64,000 bases of DNA from assembly GCA_039989855.1 (NCBI GenBank), contig JBDXGZ010000017.1, positions 90,660-154,659 of the forward strand. The letters are read 5' to 3'. A program made the position numbers and the translations under genes. This document shows positions 17,423 through 25,261 of the stretch, piece after piece. Below the pieces are notes generated by a model. The model did not search any database. It saw only the letters and a program-made list of their open reading frames with translations, and was not told the origin of the DNA. Positions within the stretch are counted from its first letter, which is position 1. Every line of letters starts with the position of its first letter. Source of the stretch: CALFVT01 sp039989855. Its GTDB lineage: Bacteria > Pseudomonadota > Alphaproteobacteria > Caulobacterales > Maricaulaceae.

Positions 17423-18628
17423 ATGGGAACTCTGTTTTACAATCGTATTGAAACTGAATTGTCCGATATTAAGAAGAAGGGTCTTTATAAGCAAGAGCGC
17501 TTGATCGTCTCAAAACAAACGGCTGATATTAAAGTTACCTCTAACGATGGTACGCAAGAGGTCATCAACTTCTGTGCGAATAATTACCTTGGCCTTGCCG
17601 ATCATCCTGAGATTATACAAGCGAGCCAAAATGCACTTGAGACCCACGGTTATGGTATGGCCTCTGTCCGTTTCATTTGCGGCACGCAGGCGCTGCACCG
17701 TGAGTTAGAGACCTCCATTGCTGATTGGCTCGGCTTTGAGGACTCTATTCTTTATGCTGCTTGCTTTGATGCCAACGGAGGTGTGTTTGAGCCGCTGCTA
17801 ACGGCTGAGGATGCGATTATCTCCGACGCGCTTAATCATGCCTCTATCATTGACGGTATCCGCCTCTGTAAGGCGAAACGCTACCGTTACGCGACGTCAG
17901 ATATGGATGATCTGGAGCGTCAATTAAAGCAAGCCCGCGCCGACGGTGTGCGTAATATTATGATTGCCACAGACGGTGTTTTCTCAATGGACGGCTTCAT
18001 TGCCAAGCTTGATCAAATTTGTGACTTGGCGGATAAATATGACGCCCTTGTCATGGTCGATGATTGCCACGCCACAGGATTTTTAGGTCCTGAAGGCCGC
18101 GGCTCTGCGGCTTACCGCGGGGTTGAAGGCCGCATTGATATTCTAACGGGCACGCTAGGTAAGGCGCTCGGCGGGGCGATGGGCGGGTTCACCTGCGCCA
18201 AGCAATCTGTGATCGACATGCTGCGTCAGCGCTCCCGACCTTATCTTTTTTCCAATAGCCTCGCCCCGTCACTTGTCGGCGGTAGTTTGAAGGCTATCGA
18301 GTTGGCCCGTAAGGGCGATGACCTAAGGGCGAAAATTTTTGCCAATGCAGAGCGCTTTCGAACGGGCATGAGCGCCGCAGGTTTTACGCTCCCTGAAGGA
18401 GAGCACCCGATCATTCCTGTGATGCTTGGTGAGGCTCATATCGCGCAGGAAATGGCCGCGCGCCTGCTGGATGAAGGGATTTACGTCATGGGTTTTTTCT
18501 TCCCTGTTGTGCCGCATGGGAAGTCCCGTATTCGCACGCAAATGAGTGCGGCCCATAATTTTGACCATATTGACCGTGCGGTGGCTGCTTTCACGAAAGT
18601 TGGCCGTGAGCTTGGAGTTATATCATGA
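17423..18628 (+). CDS. kbl: 2-amino-3-ketobutyrate coenzyme A ligase (glycine C-acetyltransferase)
   Basis: A PLP-dependent enzyme of about 401 residues that cleaves 2-amino-3-ketobutyrate with CoA into glycine and acetyl-CoA, the second step of threonine degradation. VINFCANNYLGLADHP, MVDDCHATGFLG and the PLP-lysine motif GTLGKALGGAMGGF identify it. An in-frame ATG lies nine bases earlier (17414), but 17423 (MGTLFYNR) better matches the family N-terminus and has GGA 8 bases upstream. It overlaps tdh by four bases, and the kbl-tdh pair forms a complete pathway. The 150 bases upstream hold no recognised feature. Confidence 0.94.
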   Translation: MGTLFYNRIETELSDIKKKGLYKQERLIVSKQTADIKVTSNDGTQEVINFCANNYLGLADHPEIIQASQNALETHGYGMASVRFICGTQALHRELETSIADWLGFEDSILYAACFDANGGVFEPLLTAEDAIISDALNHASIIDGIRLCKAKRYRYATSDMDDLERQLKQARADGVRNIMIATDGVFSMDGFIAKLDQICDLADKYDALVMVDDCHATGFLGPEGRGSAAYRGVEGRIDILTGTLGKALGGAMGGFTCAKQSVIDMLRQRSRPYLFSNSLAPSLVGGSLKAIELARKGDDLRAKIFANAERFRTGMSAAGFTLPEGEHPIIPVMLGEAHIAQEMAARLLDEGIYVMGFFFPVVPHGKSRIRTQMSAAHNFDHIDRAVAAFTKVGRELGVIS

Positions 18629-19671
18629 GCAACCTTATGAAAGCCTTGGTTAAGGCCCACCCCGAAAAAGGCCTTTGGATGCAAGAGGTCGAAATTCCTA
18701 AAGTTGCGCCCAATGAAGTTCTGATCAAGATCGAAAAGACGGCGATCTGCGGCACGGATATGCACATTTATAAATGGGATGAATGGGCGCAAGCCAATGT
18801 TCCTGTTCCTTTGGTTGTCGGTCATGAATACGGCGGTGTTGTTGCGGCCGTTGGCTCCACCGTTCGCCGTGTGAAAGTCGGTGACCGCGTGACAGGTGAG
18901 GGCCATGTCGTTGGCAACCGCTCCCGTAATGCCCGCGCTGGCCGTTTTCATCTCGACCCAGATACAAAGGGCATTGGTGTCAATTTGCCTGGTGCTTTCG
19001 CGCAATATTTAACGCTCCCTGAATTTAACGTCATTCCCTTACCAGATGATTTCCCGCTCGAGATTGCCGCGATTATGGACCCCCTTGGCAATGCGGTGCA
19101 TACGGCTTTGTCATTTAACCTTGTCGGTGAAGATGTCCTGATTACGGGGGCTGGCCCGATTGGGATTATGGCAGCCGCCGTCGCGCAAAAAGCAGGCGCA
19201 CGCCGCGTGGTTTTGACCGATATCAATGACTGGCGTCTTGACTTTGCGCGTAAAATCGCGCCGCAAACCCATATGGTCAACACAATGAACGAGAATTTAA
19301 AAGAGGTCATGACCCGCATTGGTATGAGCGAAGGTTTTGATGTGGGGCTTGAAATGAGCGGGGCCGAGCCTGCGTTTAACCAAATGCTCGATGTGATGCT
19401 TATGGGCGGGAATATCGCTATGCTGGGTATTCCGTCCAAACCCTTTCCCATTGATTTCGGTAAATTAGTCGGAAAAGCGCTGACCCTAAAAGGTGTGTAC
19501 GGCCGTGAAATGTATGACACATGGTATAAAATGTTAGCCCTCCTTGATAGTGGCCTCGACATGAGCCCGATGATCACCCACCGCTTTGCCGCCCGTGATT
19601 TCCAGCAAGCCTTTGATCTGATGGAAACCGCCAAGGCCGGAAAAGTCATCCTCGATTGGAATGAGCTTTAA
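18625..19671 (+). CDS. tdh: L-threonine 3-dehydrogenase lacking the structural-zinc cysteines
   Basis: A 348-residue medium-chain dehydrogenase oxidising threonine to 2-amino-3-ketobutyrate with NAD+, feeding Kbl. Catalytic-zinc ligands are present (Cys42 in ICGTDMHIYKWDEWA, His67-Glu68 in GHEYGG), as is the Rossmann motif GAGPIGIMAA. Unusually, the lobe that in E. coli Tdh carries four structural-zinc cysteines has Gly97, Ser100, Ala103 and Asp111 in those places, so that zinc site cannot form. The flanking GIGVN-PGAFAQY sequence is normal and the frame is intact, so this is a natural variant rather than damage. It overlaps kbl by four bases. Confidence 0.92.
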   Translation: MSNLMKALVKAHPEKGLWMQEVEIPKVAPNEVLIKIEKTAICGTDMHIYKWDEWAQANVPVPLVVGHEYGGVVAAVGSTVRRVKVGDRVTGEGHVVGNRSRNARAGRFHLDPDTKGIGVNLPGAFAQYLTLPEFNVIPLPDDFPLEIAAIMDPLGNAVHTALSFNLVGEDVLITGAGPIGIMAAAVAQKAGARRVVLTDINDWRLDFARKIAPQTHMVNTMNENLKEVMTRIGMSEGFDVGLEMSGAEPAFNQMLDVMLMGGNIAMLGIPSKPFPIDFGKLVGKALTLKGVYGREMYDTWYKMLALLDSGLDMSPMITHRFAARDFQQAFDLMETAKAGKVILDWNEL

Positions 19672-19677
19672 GCTTTC

Positions 19678-19842
19678 CCTTCGAGTCGCGCAGCTTACGC
19701 TGCGCCTCAGGGTGAGGATGTGTTTGAATTTACCTATTCCCTCATCCTGAGGAGACCGAAGGGCGTCTCGAAGGATTATTGTCTTTGTAGCCCACCCTTC
19801 TAGGCTTCACTCCGCGCCTCATGGTGAGGGTGTGTTTGAAGG
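19678..19842. repeat. Palindromic intergenic repeat cluster (three copies, one inverted)
   Basis: Three related elements follow tdh. Copy 1 (19678-19730) starts CCTTCGAG, contains a 7-bp hairpin (GCGCAGC-TTAC-GCTGCGC at 19688-19705) and ends CTCAGGGTGAGG...TGTGTTTGAA. Copy 2 (19739-19775) is in the opposite orientation, with CTCATCCTGAGG then CTCGAAGG. Copy 3 (19796-19842) is degenerate and in the orientation of copy 1, again with GGTGAGG-x-TGTGTTTGAA. Copies 1 and 2 can fold together: the outer 8 bases pair perfectly and an inner 12-base stretch pairs with one G-T. This resembles the dispersed palindromic elements common between alphaproteobacterial genes; it may also act as an mRNA 3' end for kbl-tdh. 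Confidence 0.75.
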
Positions 19843-20212
19843 GCGGGGAAGAGATCGCGGCCCACGCGTAAACCCCCGTACCCTCTTTAGGCCGAGTTGT
19901 TGCAGACTTATTGGACAACCGCGAAGCGCAAACGCTACAGGATACCTATTATATAAATGTTTCGCAGCGCAGGCGCTTCGCGACGACACAGTTTTTCACA
20001 GTCCGGGACAGCGGTGGATCTAGGCCATCGAACCGAAGTACGGCGGTACAGCCAGCGGACATTAATCCCCTGCGTTTACCACCTGTGCCAGCACCTTTAC
20101 AGAAAGCCAATGTACACTTGCCTGTCCCAAAAGGTGATGAAGGTAATATATGCGAATTAAACACACCGTGGATATATCTAGATGCTTTTCTTGATTCTAT
20201 ACTTACTTTACG
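19843..20212. other. Gene-free stretch with one long-range inverted repeat
   Basis: About 370 bases without a credible gene. The only clear structure is a perfect 10-bp inverted repeat, CGCGAAGCGC at 19920-19929 and GCGCTTCGCG at 19973-19982, enclosing 43 bases. The short open frames on both strands here have no ribosome binding sites and no recognisable protein features. No tRNA, known small RNA or transposase remnant was identified. Confidence 0.5.
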
Positions 20213-20299
20213 CGTCACCCTCGGGTTTGACCCGAGGGTCCATCCTAAGACGCGTGATGGATCCTCGGCTAAAAAAACCATGATGGGCCTAGGGTGACG
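20213..20299. repeat. Second type of palindromic intergenic repeat
   Basis: An 87-base element with perfect 9-bp terminal inverted repeats (CGTCACCCT at 20213-20221 and AGGGTGACG at 20291-20299). Inside its left part is a perfect 10-bp hairpin, ACCCTCGGGT-TTG-ACCCGAGGGT (20217-20239), which competes with the terminal pairing. The right half shows a weaker, decayed counterpart around ATCCTCGGCT. The pattern of CCTCGGG-TTGA-CCCGAGG with CCATC/GGATC flanks resembles dispersed alphaproteobacterial repeats and is different from the family at 19.7 kb. Confidence 0.7.
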
Positions 20300-20390
20300 A
20301 ATGGAGGGCGTGGGAGCTGTCAGTTTTTTACTAAAATAGGGAGCGGTTAGCGACCTTTACAAAACCAACTATACACGCCACTTTCATCAT

Positions 20391-20861
20391 ATGATCAAAG
20401 CTTTAACATCAACGCGGGTGCTCTGGGTGTTATTCATCCTGTTCGTGCTTGAGAGCCTCGCGTTCGCTGTGGTTATGGCTGTGTGGGATTTTCAGATCAT
20501 TGATGAAATGAGTGACCCGACGCTGATCAAAGCCCATATTGAGGCGATGAGCGAGGGGCAGCGCGCTGTTCATGCTGTGATGACGGGGACGCTGGATGTC
20601 GCCTATCCACTGACCTACGGAGCCTTATTTGCGGGGGTCGCGCTGAAAGTTTTTCGGCCTACTTTCACCGTGCCGAGCCTTTTGGTCGTGCCCGTCGACC
20701 TTACGGAAGGCGTGGTTCAGGTCATGGCCTTAAACGGGGATATGAGCGGCTTATGGCTGAAATCCTACGTCACGCCGCTCAAGCTTATCTTGTTTGTAGG
20801 TGCGATTGTGATCGCAATATTGGCGCTGATAAAGCTATGGAAAGCGCGACTTAGACGTTAA
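20391..20861 (+). CDS. Hypothetical four-helix membrane protein
   Basis: A 156-residue protein with about four hydrophobic segments: roughly residues 9-32, 70-90, 92-108 and 124-147, the last followed by a basic tail (KLWKARLRR). No signal peptide cleavage site and no catalytic motif were recognised. The HAVMTGTLDVAYPLTYGALF region suggests a compact polytopic protein of unknown function. It is isolated: gene-free repeats lie upstream and its 3' end overlaps the convergent ychF gene by 11 bases. The coding call rests on length, membrane pattern and codon use similar to neighbours. Confidence 0.65.
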   Translation: MIKALTSTRVLWVLFILFVLESLAFAVVMAVWDFQIIDEMSDPTLIKAHIEAMSEGQRAVHAVMTGTLDVAYPLTYGALFAGVALKVFRPTFTVPSLLVVPVDLTEGVVQVMALNGDMSGLWLKSYVTPLKLILFVGAIVIAILALIKLWKARLRR

Positions 20862-21948
20862 ACTTAAACAGCATGATGTCGCCGTCTTTGACGATATAGT
20901 CTTTGCCTTCTTGGCGGACTTTGCCAGCTTCTTTCGCCCCTTGCTCACCATTATTGGCAACATAGTCGTCATAAGCGGTGGTTTCGGCGCGGATGAAGCC
21001 TTTTTCGAAGTCGCCGTGGATAACGCCAGCGCATTTCGGAGCGCTCCACCCGTCACGGAATGTCCACGCGCGCGCTTCTTTCGGGCCGACGGTGAAATAG
21101 GTTTTTAATCCTAACAGGGCGTAACCCGCTTGGATGAGGCGGTTGAGGCCTGGTTCTTCGAGTCCAATGGCGCCCAGATATTCGGCTTGTTCTTCTGCAT
21201 CAAGAAGCGCCATTTCAGACTCGATTTGTGCTGATATAGCGACGGCCTGTGCGCCTTCACTGGCGGCGTGGGCGAAGACTTTAGCGGAGTAATCATTACC
21301 CTCTGCGGCGCTCTCTTCGTCGACATTAGCGACGTATAAAACAGGTTTAGACGATAGGAGCTGTAGCATCTTCCAAGCTTTGGCATCGTCTTCATCAACT
21401 TCTACCGTGCGGGCGGGTTTACCGTCCTCTAAGACGGCAATAGCAGCCTCTATGAGGCGCATGGTTTGTAGAGCCTCTTTATCATTTTGCTTGAGCTTTT
21501 TCTCAAGTCCGCTTTTGCGTTTCTCAAGACTTTCAAGATCCGCGAGCATCAACTCTGTCTCAACGGTTTCAAAATCGGCCATCGGATCAATTTTACCATC
21601 AACGTGGGTGATGTCATCATCCTCAAAACAGCGTAGCACATAGATCACGGCGTCGGTTTCGCGAATGTTAGCAAGGAATTGATTGCCGAGACCTTCGCCT
21701 TGGGACGCACCTTTGACGAGGCCTGCGATATCGACGAAATTCATACGGGCAGGGATTTTCTGCGCGCTGCCGCCTATCTCTGCGATCTTATCAAGGCGGC
21801 TCTCAGGCACGGCAACGTCGCCGACATTGGGCTCAATCGTACAGAAAGGATAATTGGCCGCTTGTGCATTCGCCGTCTGTGTTAACGCATTGAAAAGCGT
21901 CGATTTTCCAACATTGGGAAGACCAACAATACCGCATTTAAATCCCAT
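20851..21948 (-). CDS. ychF: Redox-regulated ATPase YchF (Obg-family, OLA1 type)
   Basis: A 365-residue TRAFAC-class P-loop ATPase that binds ribosomes. The G1 motif GIVGLPNVGKSTLFNALT lies at the N-terminus, DIAGLVKGASQGEGLGNQFL is the G3/switch region, and the G4 position reads NVDE rather than NKxD, the feature that makes YchF prefer ATP to GTP. A coiled-coil insert spans about residues 130-170, and a TGS domain occupies the last 80 or so residues (KTYFTVGPKEARAWTFRDG). It is followed after 23 bases by pth (gene order pth-ychF), a very common bacterial pair. Confidence 0.97.
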   Translation of the reverse strand: MGFKCGIVGLPNVGKSTLFNALTQTANAQAANYPFCTIEPNVGDVAVPESRLDKIAEIGGSAQKIPARMNFVDIAGLVKGASQGEGLGNQFLANIRETDAVIYVLRCFEDDDITHVDGKIDPMADFETVETELMLADLESLEKRKSGLEKKLKQNDKEALQTMRLIEAAIAVLEDGKPARTVEVDEDDAKAWKMLQLLSSKPVLYVANVDEESAAEGNDYSAKVFAHAASEGAQAVAISAQIESEMALLDAEEQAEYLGAIGLEEPGLNRLIQAGYALLGLKTYFTVGPKEARAWTFRDGWSAPKCAGVIHGDFEKGFIRAETTAYDDYVANNGEQGAKEAGKVRQEGKDYIVKDGDIMLFKFNV

Positions 21949-21971
21949 GATTGTCTCCGTTACCTTAAAGC

Positions 21972-22556
21972 TTAACCGCGTACATATTCAGAGACGCGGG
22001 TTTGGTAAAGTTCTGTGTTGCCGCTCGCAAGTATATCTGCAAAACGGGCGGCTCCGTTGGCCATGTCGTCGCGCACCGCTTCTTCCGCCTTGGCGAAATT
22101 AGACAGCACATAGCTTGCGACTTTATCTTTGTGGCCGGGGTGGCCGATTCCCATGCGAACGCGCCAATAGTCTGCTCCGCCGCAATGTTGGCGAATAGAG
22201 CGTAGCCCATTATGCCCGGCAATGCCGCCGCCAAATTTCATGCGAAACTTACCGGGAATAATATCTAGCTCGTCATGAAAGACGATGACCTTATCCAAAG
22301 GAACTTTGTAGAAATTCATCGCCGCGCGAACCGCGTGGCCGCTCTCATTCATGAAAGTTTGAGGTTTCAGTAGCAAGACTTTAACAGGACGACCCTCAGC
22401 CGTAATAGTTCCCGTGCGGGTTAGGCTTTTGAAGTCTTTTTTCTCTGGGGAAAAGTTATAGTCGTCACCAACCGCGTCAATGGCCATAAAGCCGATATTG
22501 TGACGGTGTCCTACGTATTTTGCGCCAGGATTCCCGAGGCCGACCCAAATCTGCAC
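21972..22556 (-). CDS. pth: Peptidyl-tRNA hydrolase
   Basis: A 194-residue enzyme that releases peptides from stalled peptidyl-tRNA. VGLGNPGAKYVGHRHNIGFM contains the substrate-binding Asn and the catalytic His; MNESGHAV, VFHDELDIIPGKFRMKFGG and GHNGLRSI complete the active site. The frame is open another 54 codons upstream into rplY, but a GTG at 22556 gives the family start (xQIWVGLGNPG) and has AGAGGAG six bases upstream, so GTG is chosen. It lies 73 bases downstream of rplY and 23 upstream of ychF, consistent with an rplY-pth-ychF unit. Confidence 0.95.
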   Translation of the reverse strand: MQIWVGLGNPGAKYVGHRHNIGFMAIDAVGDDYNFSPEKKDFKSLTRTGTITAEGRPVKVLLLKPQTFMNESGHAVRAAMNFYKVPLDKVIVFHDELDIIPGKFRMKFGGGIAGHNGLRSIRQHCGGADYWRVRMGIGHPGHKDKVASYVLSNFAKAEEAVRDDMANGAARFADILASGNTELYQTRVSEYVRG

Positions 22557-22629
22557 AATCGGCTCCTCTTTACTTGGCGTAAGTGTAGCGCCTTCGAGAC
22601 CCAGTAGGCCACGAAGGCGGGATATTAAA

Positions 22630-23274
22630 TTAGGCGTCGCCACCTTCAGTAGCTGCTGCATCGCCTTCAGCCGCGTCTTCGCCGCCCGCTGTGCCGTCAT
22701 CAGCTTCTTTAGACGCACGTGATGAGACGATAGTTGCGATTGTGAAGTCGCGCTCTAGGCCTTGTTTCACACCGTCTGGAAGATTAACTTCAGAAATGTG
22801 AATGGCATCGCCAATGTCCATGTTTGAAATATCAACAGTTAGGCTATCAGGGATAGATCCAGCAGGACACTTAACTTCGATGTTATAACGGACAACATTC
22901 AAGATACCGCCGCGCTTGATGCCTGGAGACACTTCGTCGCCAACAAATACAGCAGGAACAACAACATCAATGATCGTGTCATTTGTCACACGGAAGAAGT
23001 CAATGTGAACAGGCAGGTCTGAGACAGGATGAAATTGAACATCTTTCGTCAAAGCTTTTTGTTTTTTACCATCATGTGAAAGCTCAACCATGCTCTGAAG
23101 AAGGTTGCCCTTATTCATGACGCGGATCACTTCATTATGCTTTAGTTGAATAGAGACTGGATCTTGTCCGCCTCCGTAAAGTACGCCAGGGACGAAACCA
23201 TCACGGCGTGCAGCGCGTGCGTTTCCTGTTCCTGTTTCTTCACGTACAACAACGTCCAATACGGCATCGGCCAT
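22630..23274 (-). CDS. rplY: 50S ribosomal protein bL25, long (Ctc/TL5) form
   Basis: A 214-residue protein with an N-terminal 5S-rRNA-binding L25 domain (TGTGNARAARRDGFVPGVLYGGG), a C-terminal TL5/Ctc beta domain (VKCPAGSIPDSLTVDISNMDIGDAIHISEV), and an acidic, Gly/Ala/Glu-rich tail of about 25 residues. It binds 5S rRNA in the large ribosomal subunit. The frame is open 6 codons upstream from a TTG, but ATG at 23274 has AAGGA 8 bases upstream and gives the usual start MADAVLDV. The pth gene follows, as in many alphaproteobacteria. Confidence 0.95.
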   Translation of the reverse strand: MADAVLDVVVREETGTGNARAARRDGFVPGVLYGGGQDPVSIQLKHNEVIRVMNKGNLLQSMVELSHDGKKQKALTKDVQFHPVSDLPVHIDFFRVTNDTIIDVVVPAVFVGDEVSPGIKRGGILNVVRYNIEVKCPAGSIPDSLTVDISNMDIGDAIHISEVNLPDGVKQGLERDFTIATIVSSRASKEADDGTAGGEDAAEGDAAATEGGDA

Positions 23275-23324
23275 GGGTTTATTCCTTATCAATGCGGGGC
23301 TGCAAAATAACAGTCTAGCCCGCG

Positions 23325-23349
23325 AAAAAATCAGCCGCCAAAGGGCGGC
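23325..23349 (-). terminator. Rho-independent terminator after prs
   Basis: Read on the minus strand: a perfect 6-bp GC stem (GCCGCC/GGCGGC, positions 23349-23334) with a 4-base loop, followed by TGATTTTTT. It lies 102 bases after the prs stop and 50 bases before the rplY start, so it would separate the prs transcript from rplY, whose promoter must then be in the remaining short stretch or overlap the hairpin. Confidence 0.8.
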
Positions 23350-23450
23350 CTGTCATGAATCCATAAATTTCGCGCGTCTATAGCGGCGCACGTCTAAAAA
23401 GGCAAGGGGACAAATCCAGCAAATTGCACAGATTATGCCCTTTTACGATG

Positions 23451-24392
23451 CTAGCCAAATAGCTTGGAGACACTTTCGTCATTTGCAATACGACGGATGG
23501 CTTCTCCAAGAAGTTTAGCCACAGAGACTTCGCGAATCTGTTCACACGACTTCACTTTGTCCGGCTGAGAAATTGTGTCTGTTATGACGACTTCTTTAAG
23601 CTCTGATTTTGAGATACGCGCAACAGCAGGGTCAGACAATACGCCGTGCGTAATATAGGCACTGACAGTGTTTGCACCTTGGTCTTTAAGGGCTTTGGCA
23701 GCGTTACATAGTGTGCCGCCTGAATCGATGATGTCATCAAGTAGGATGCAATTACGTCCCGCGACGTCACCGATAATATTCATGACTTCTGCTTCGCCTG
23801 CTTTTGGGCGGCGCTTATCGACAATGGCGATATCAGCACCAAAGCGTTTGGCAAGGCTGCGTGTTCGTACAACACCGCCTGTATCAGGGGAGACGAACAT
23901 CAGGTTCTTACGGTCAGCAGAAGAGAAATTATCTTTAATATCTGTTTCAAAGACAGGCTGCCCAAAGAGATTGTCTGTTGGAATGTCAAAGAAGCCTTGA
24001 ATTTGACCTGCATGTAAGTCGATTGTCAGCACGCGGTGAGCGCCGGCCTTAGAGATAAGGTTCGCAACAAGTTTGGCTGAGATGGGTGTGCGGCCGCCTG
24101 TTTTACGGTCTTGCCGTGCATAGCCGTAATAAGGGATGACGGCTGTTATCCGTTGTGCAGAGGCACGTACCAATGCGTCGATCATGACCAGCAGTTCCAT
24201 CAAATGGTCATTGGCGGGGGCTGAGGTGGGTTGGATGAGGAAGATATCTTCACCGCGAACATTTTCATTGATCTTGACGAAAATTTCTTGATCACGGAAC
24301 CGTTCGATATCGACGGAGGTGAGGGGGACATCAAGCACATCGGCAATACCGCGCGCGAGTTCAACATTAGACGTACCGCTAATTAGCTTCAT
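23451..24392 (-). CDS. prs: Ribose-phosphate pyrophosphokinase (PRPP synthetase)
   Basis: A 313-residue cytoplasmic enzyme making phosphoribosyl pyrophosphate from ribose 5-phosphate and ATP for nucleotide, histidine and NAD synthesis. Recognisable are VELARGIADVLDVPL, the flexible catalytic YGYARQDRKTGGRTPISAKL block, VLTIDLHAGQIQGFF, and the PRPP-binding loop NCILLDDIIDSGGTLCNAA. The open frame begins 10 codons earlier, but ATG at 24392 (MKLISGTSN) fits the family and has AGGTGG upstream. It is followed by a terminator. Confidence 0.97.
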   Translation of the reverse strand: MKLISGTSNVELARGIADVLDVPLTSVDIERFRDQEIFVKINENVRGEDIFLIQPTSAPANDHLMELLVMIDALVRASAQRITAVIPYYGYARQDRKTGGRTPISAKLVANLISKAGAHRVLTIDLHAGQIQGFFDIPTDNLFGQPVFETDIKDNFSSADRKNLMFVSPDTGGVVRTRSLAKRFGADIAIVDKRRPKAGEAEVMNIIGDVAGRNCILLDDIIDSGGTLCNAAKALKDQGANTVSAYITHGVLSDPAVARISKSELKEVVITDTISQPDKVKSCEQIREVSVAKLLGEAIRRIANDESVSKLFG

Positions 24393-24487
24393 AACCCTAA
24401 CCACCTGTAATATATCCACCAAGGATAAGATATTTTGTATTTTTTACGTCTTTAACGCCTGTTTAAATAAAGGCAATTGTAAAACTA

Positions 24488-25261
24488 TCATTCCGTGAGA
24501 CAAATTGCCGAAATTTGCCGTCCATAGTCAGAAACTTTGTGATGTGTGTTATAACGGTAACTAAAATAGTTATCTGCTGCGGCGTAAGTGCAATCTGGTA
24601 GAGCCGACGTGTGTTGTAAGCCTGCATTTTTAAGACGGTTTAAAATATAGGCTTTAAGGTCAAAGTGAGGGACGCCATCATTTGGCGTATGAAAACAGCT
24701 TTCAGCCTTCGCGTCTTGTTCAAGGACGGTGTCTTTAAAGCCTTGCCCGACTTCGTAATTCTGTGCGCTAATGCAGGGGCCTAAAACGGCGCGTATATTT
24801 TCGCGTGTCGCGCCGCAACTTTCCATGGCGTCGATCGTGCTATCGGTGACGCCGCTTACCGCGCCGCGCCATCCCGCATGGCAGGCGCCGATGACACGGG
24901 CGTTAGGGTCGCAAAAAAGAACAGGGCCGCAATCCGCTGCGAGAGCCGATATAGCGAGGCCAACTTGCTGCGTGACAAGGCCGTCGGCTTTGGGGCGGTG
25001 ATCATAATCCCATCCATTTTCTACGATCATGACATCAGGGCTGTGGACTTGGTAGAGGCTTAGAAGATTATCACGTGAGGTTCCAAGAGCAGCGGCCACG
25101 CGGCGACGGTTCTCGCTGACGTTCTGCGGGTCATCATCAGAGCCTCGCCCGACGTTCAAGCTGTTATATTGCCCGCTTGAGACGCCGCCACAGCGTCCAA
25201 AAAAACCGTGCGTGACACCTTTAAGGGTCAGTAGGTCATGGGTTTTAAATGGCAAATTCAT
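24488..25261 (-). CDS. pgeF: Multicopper polyphenol oxidase / purine nucleoside phosphorylase PgeF (YfiH family)
   Basis: A 257-residue protein of the laccase-domain (YfiH) family. The metal-site region is intact: VHSPDV, DCGPVLFCDP and GACHAGWRGAVSGV provide the His-Cys-His set. Homologues were reported both as purine nucleoside phosphorylases/adenosine deaminases and as enzymes that edit peptidoglycan precursors, so the exact role is uncertain. It begins within the midA stop codon (ATGA overlap), forming lgt-midA-pgeF, an arrangement typical of alphaproteobacteria. Confidence 0.92.
   Translation of the reverse strand: MNLPFKTHDLLTLKGVTHGFFGRCGGVSSGQYNSLNVGRGSDDDPQNVSENRRRVAAALGTSRDNLLSLYQVHSPDVMIVENGWDYDHRPKADGLVTQQVGLAISALAADCGPVLFCDPNARVIGACHAGWRGAVSGVTDSTIDAMESCGATRENIRAVLGPCISAQNYEVGQGFKDTVLEQDAKAESCFHTPNDGVPHFDLKAYILNRLKNAGLQHTSALPDCTYAAADNYFSYRYNTHHKVSDYGRQISAICLTE

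Noticed and set aside
18481..19005. 174-codon minus-strand frame across the kbl-tdh junction
   Set aside because: Shadow of two well-supported genes; no family resemblance.
18948..19649. 233-codon open frame on the minus strand
   Set aside because: It is antisense to the intact tdh gene, has no recognisable domain and has a Ser/Pro/Ile-rich composition typical of a shadow frame.
19911..20297. 128-codon frame in the gene-free region
   Set aside because: It runs through palindromic repeats, has no ribosome binding site, and an equally long frame occurs on the opposite strand.
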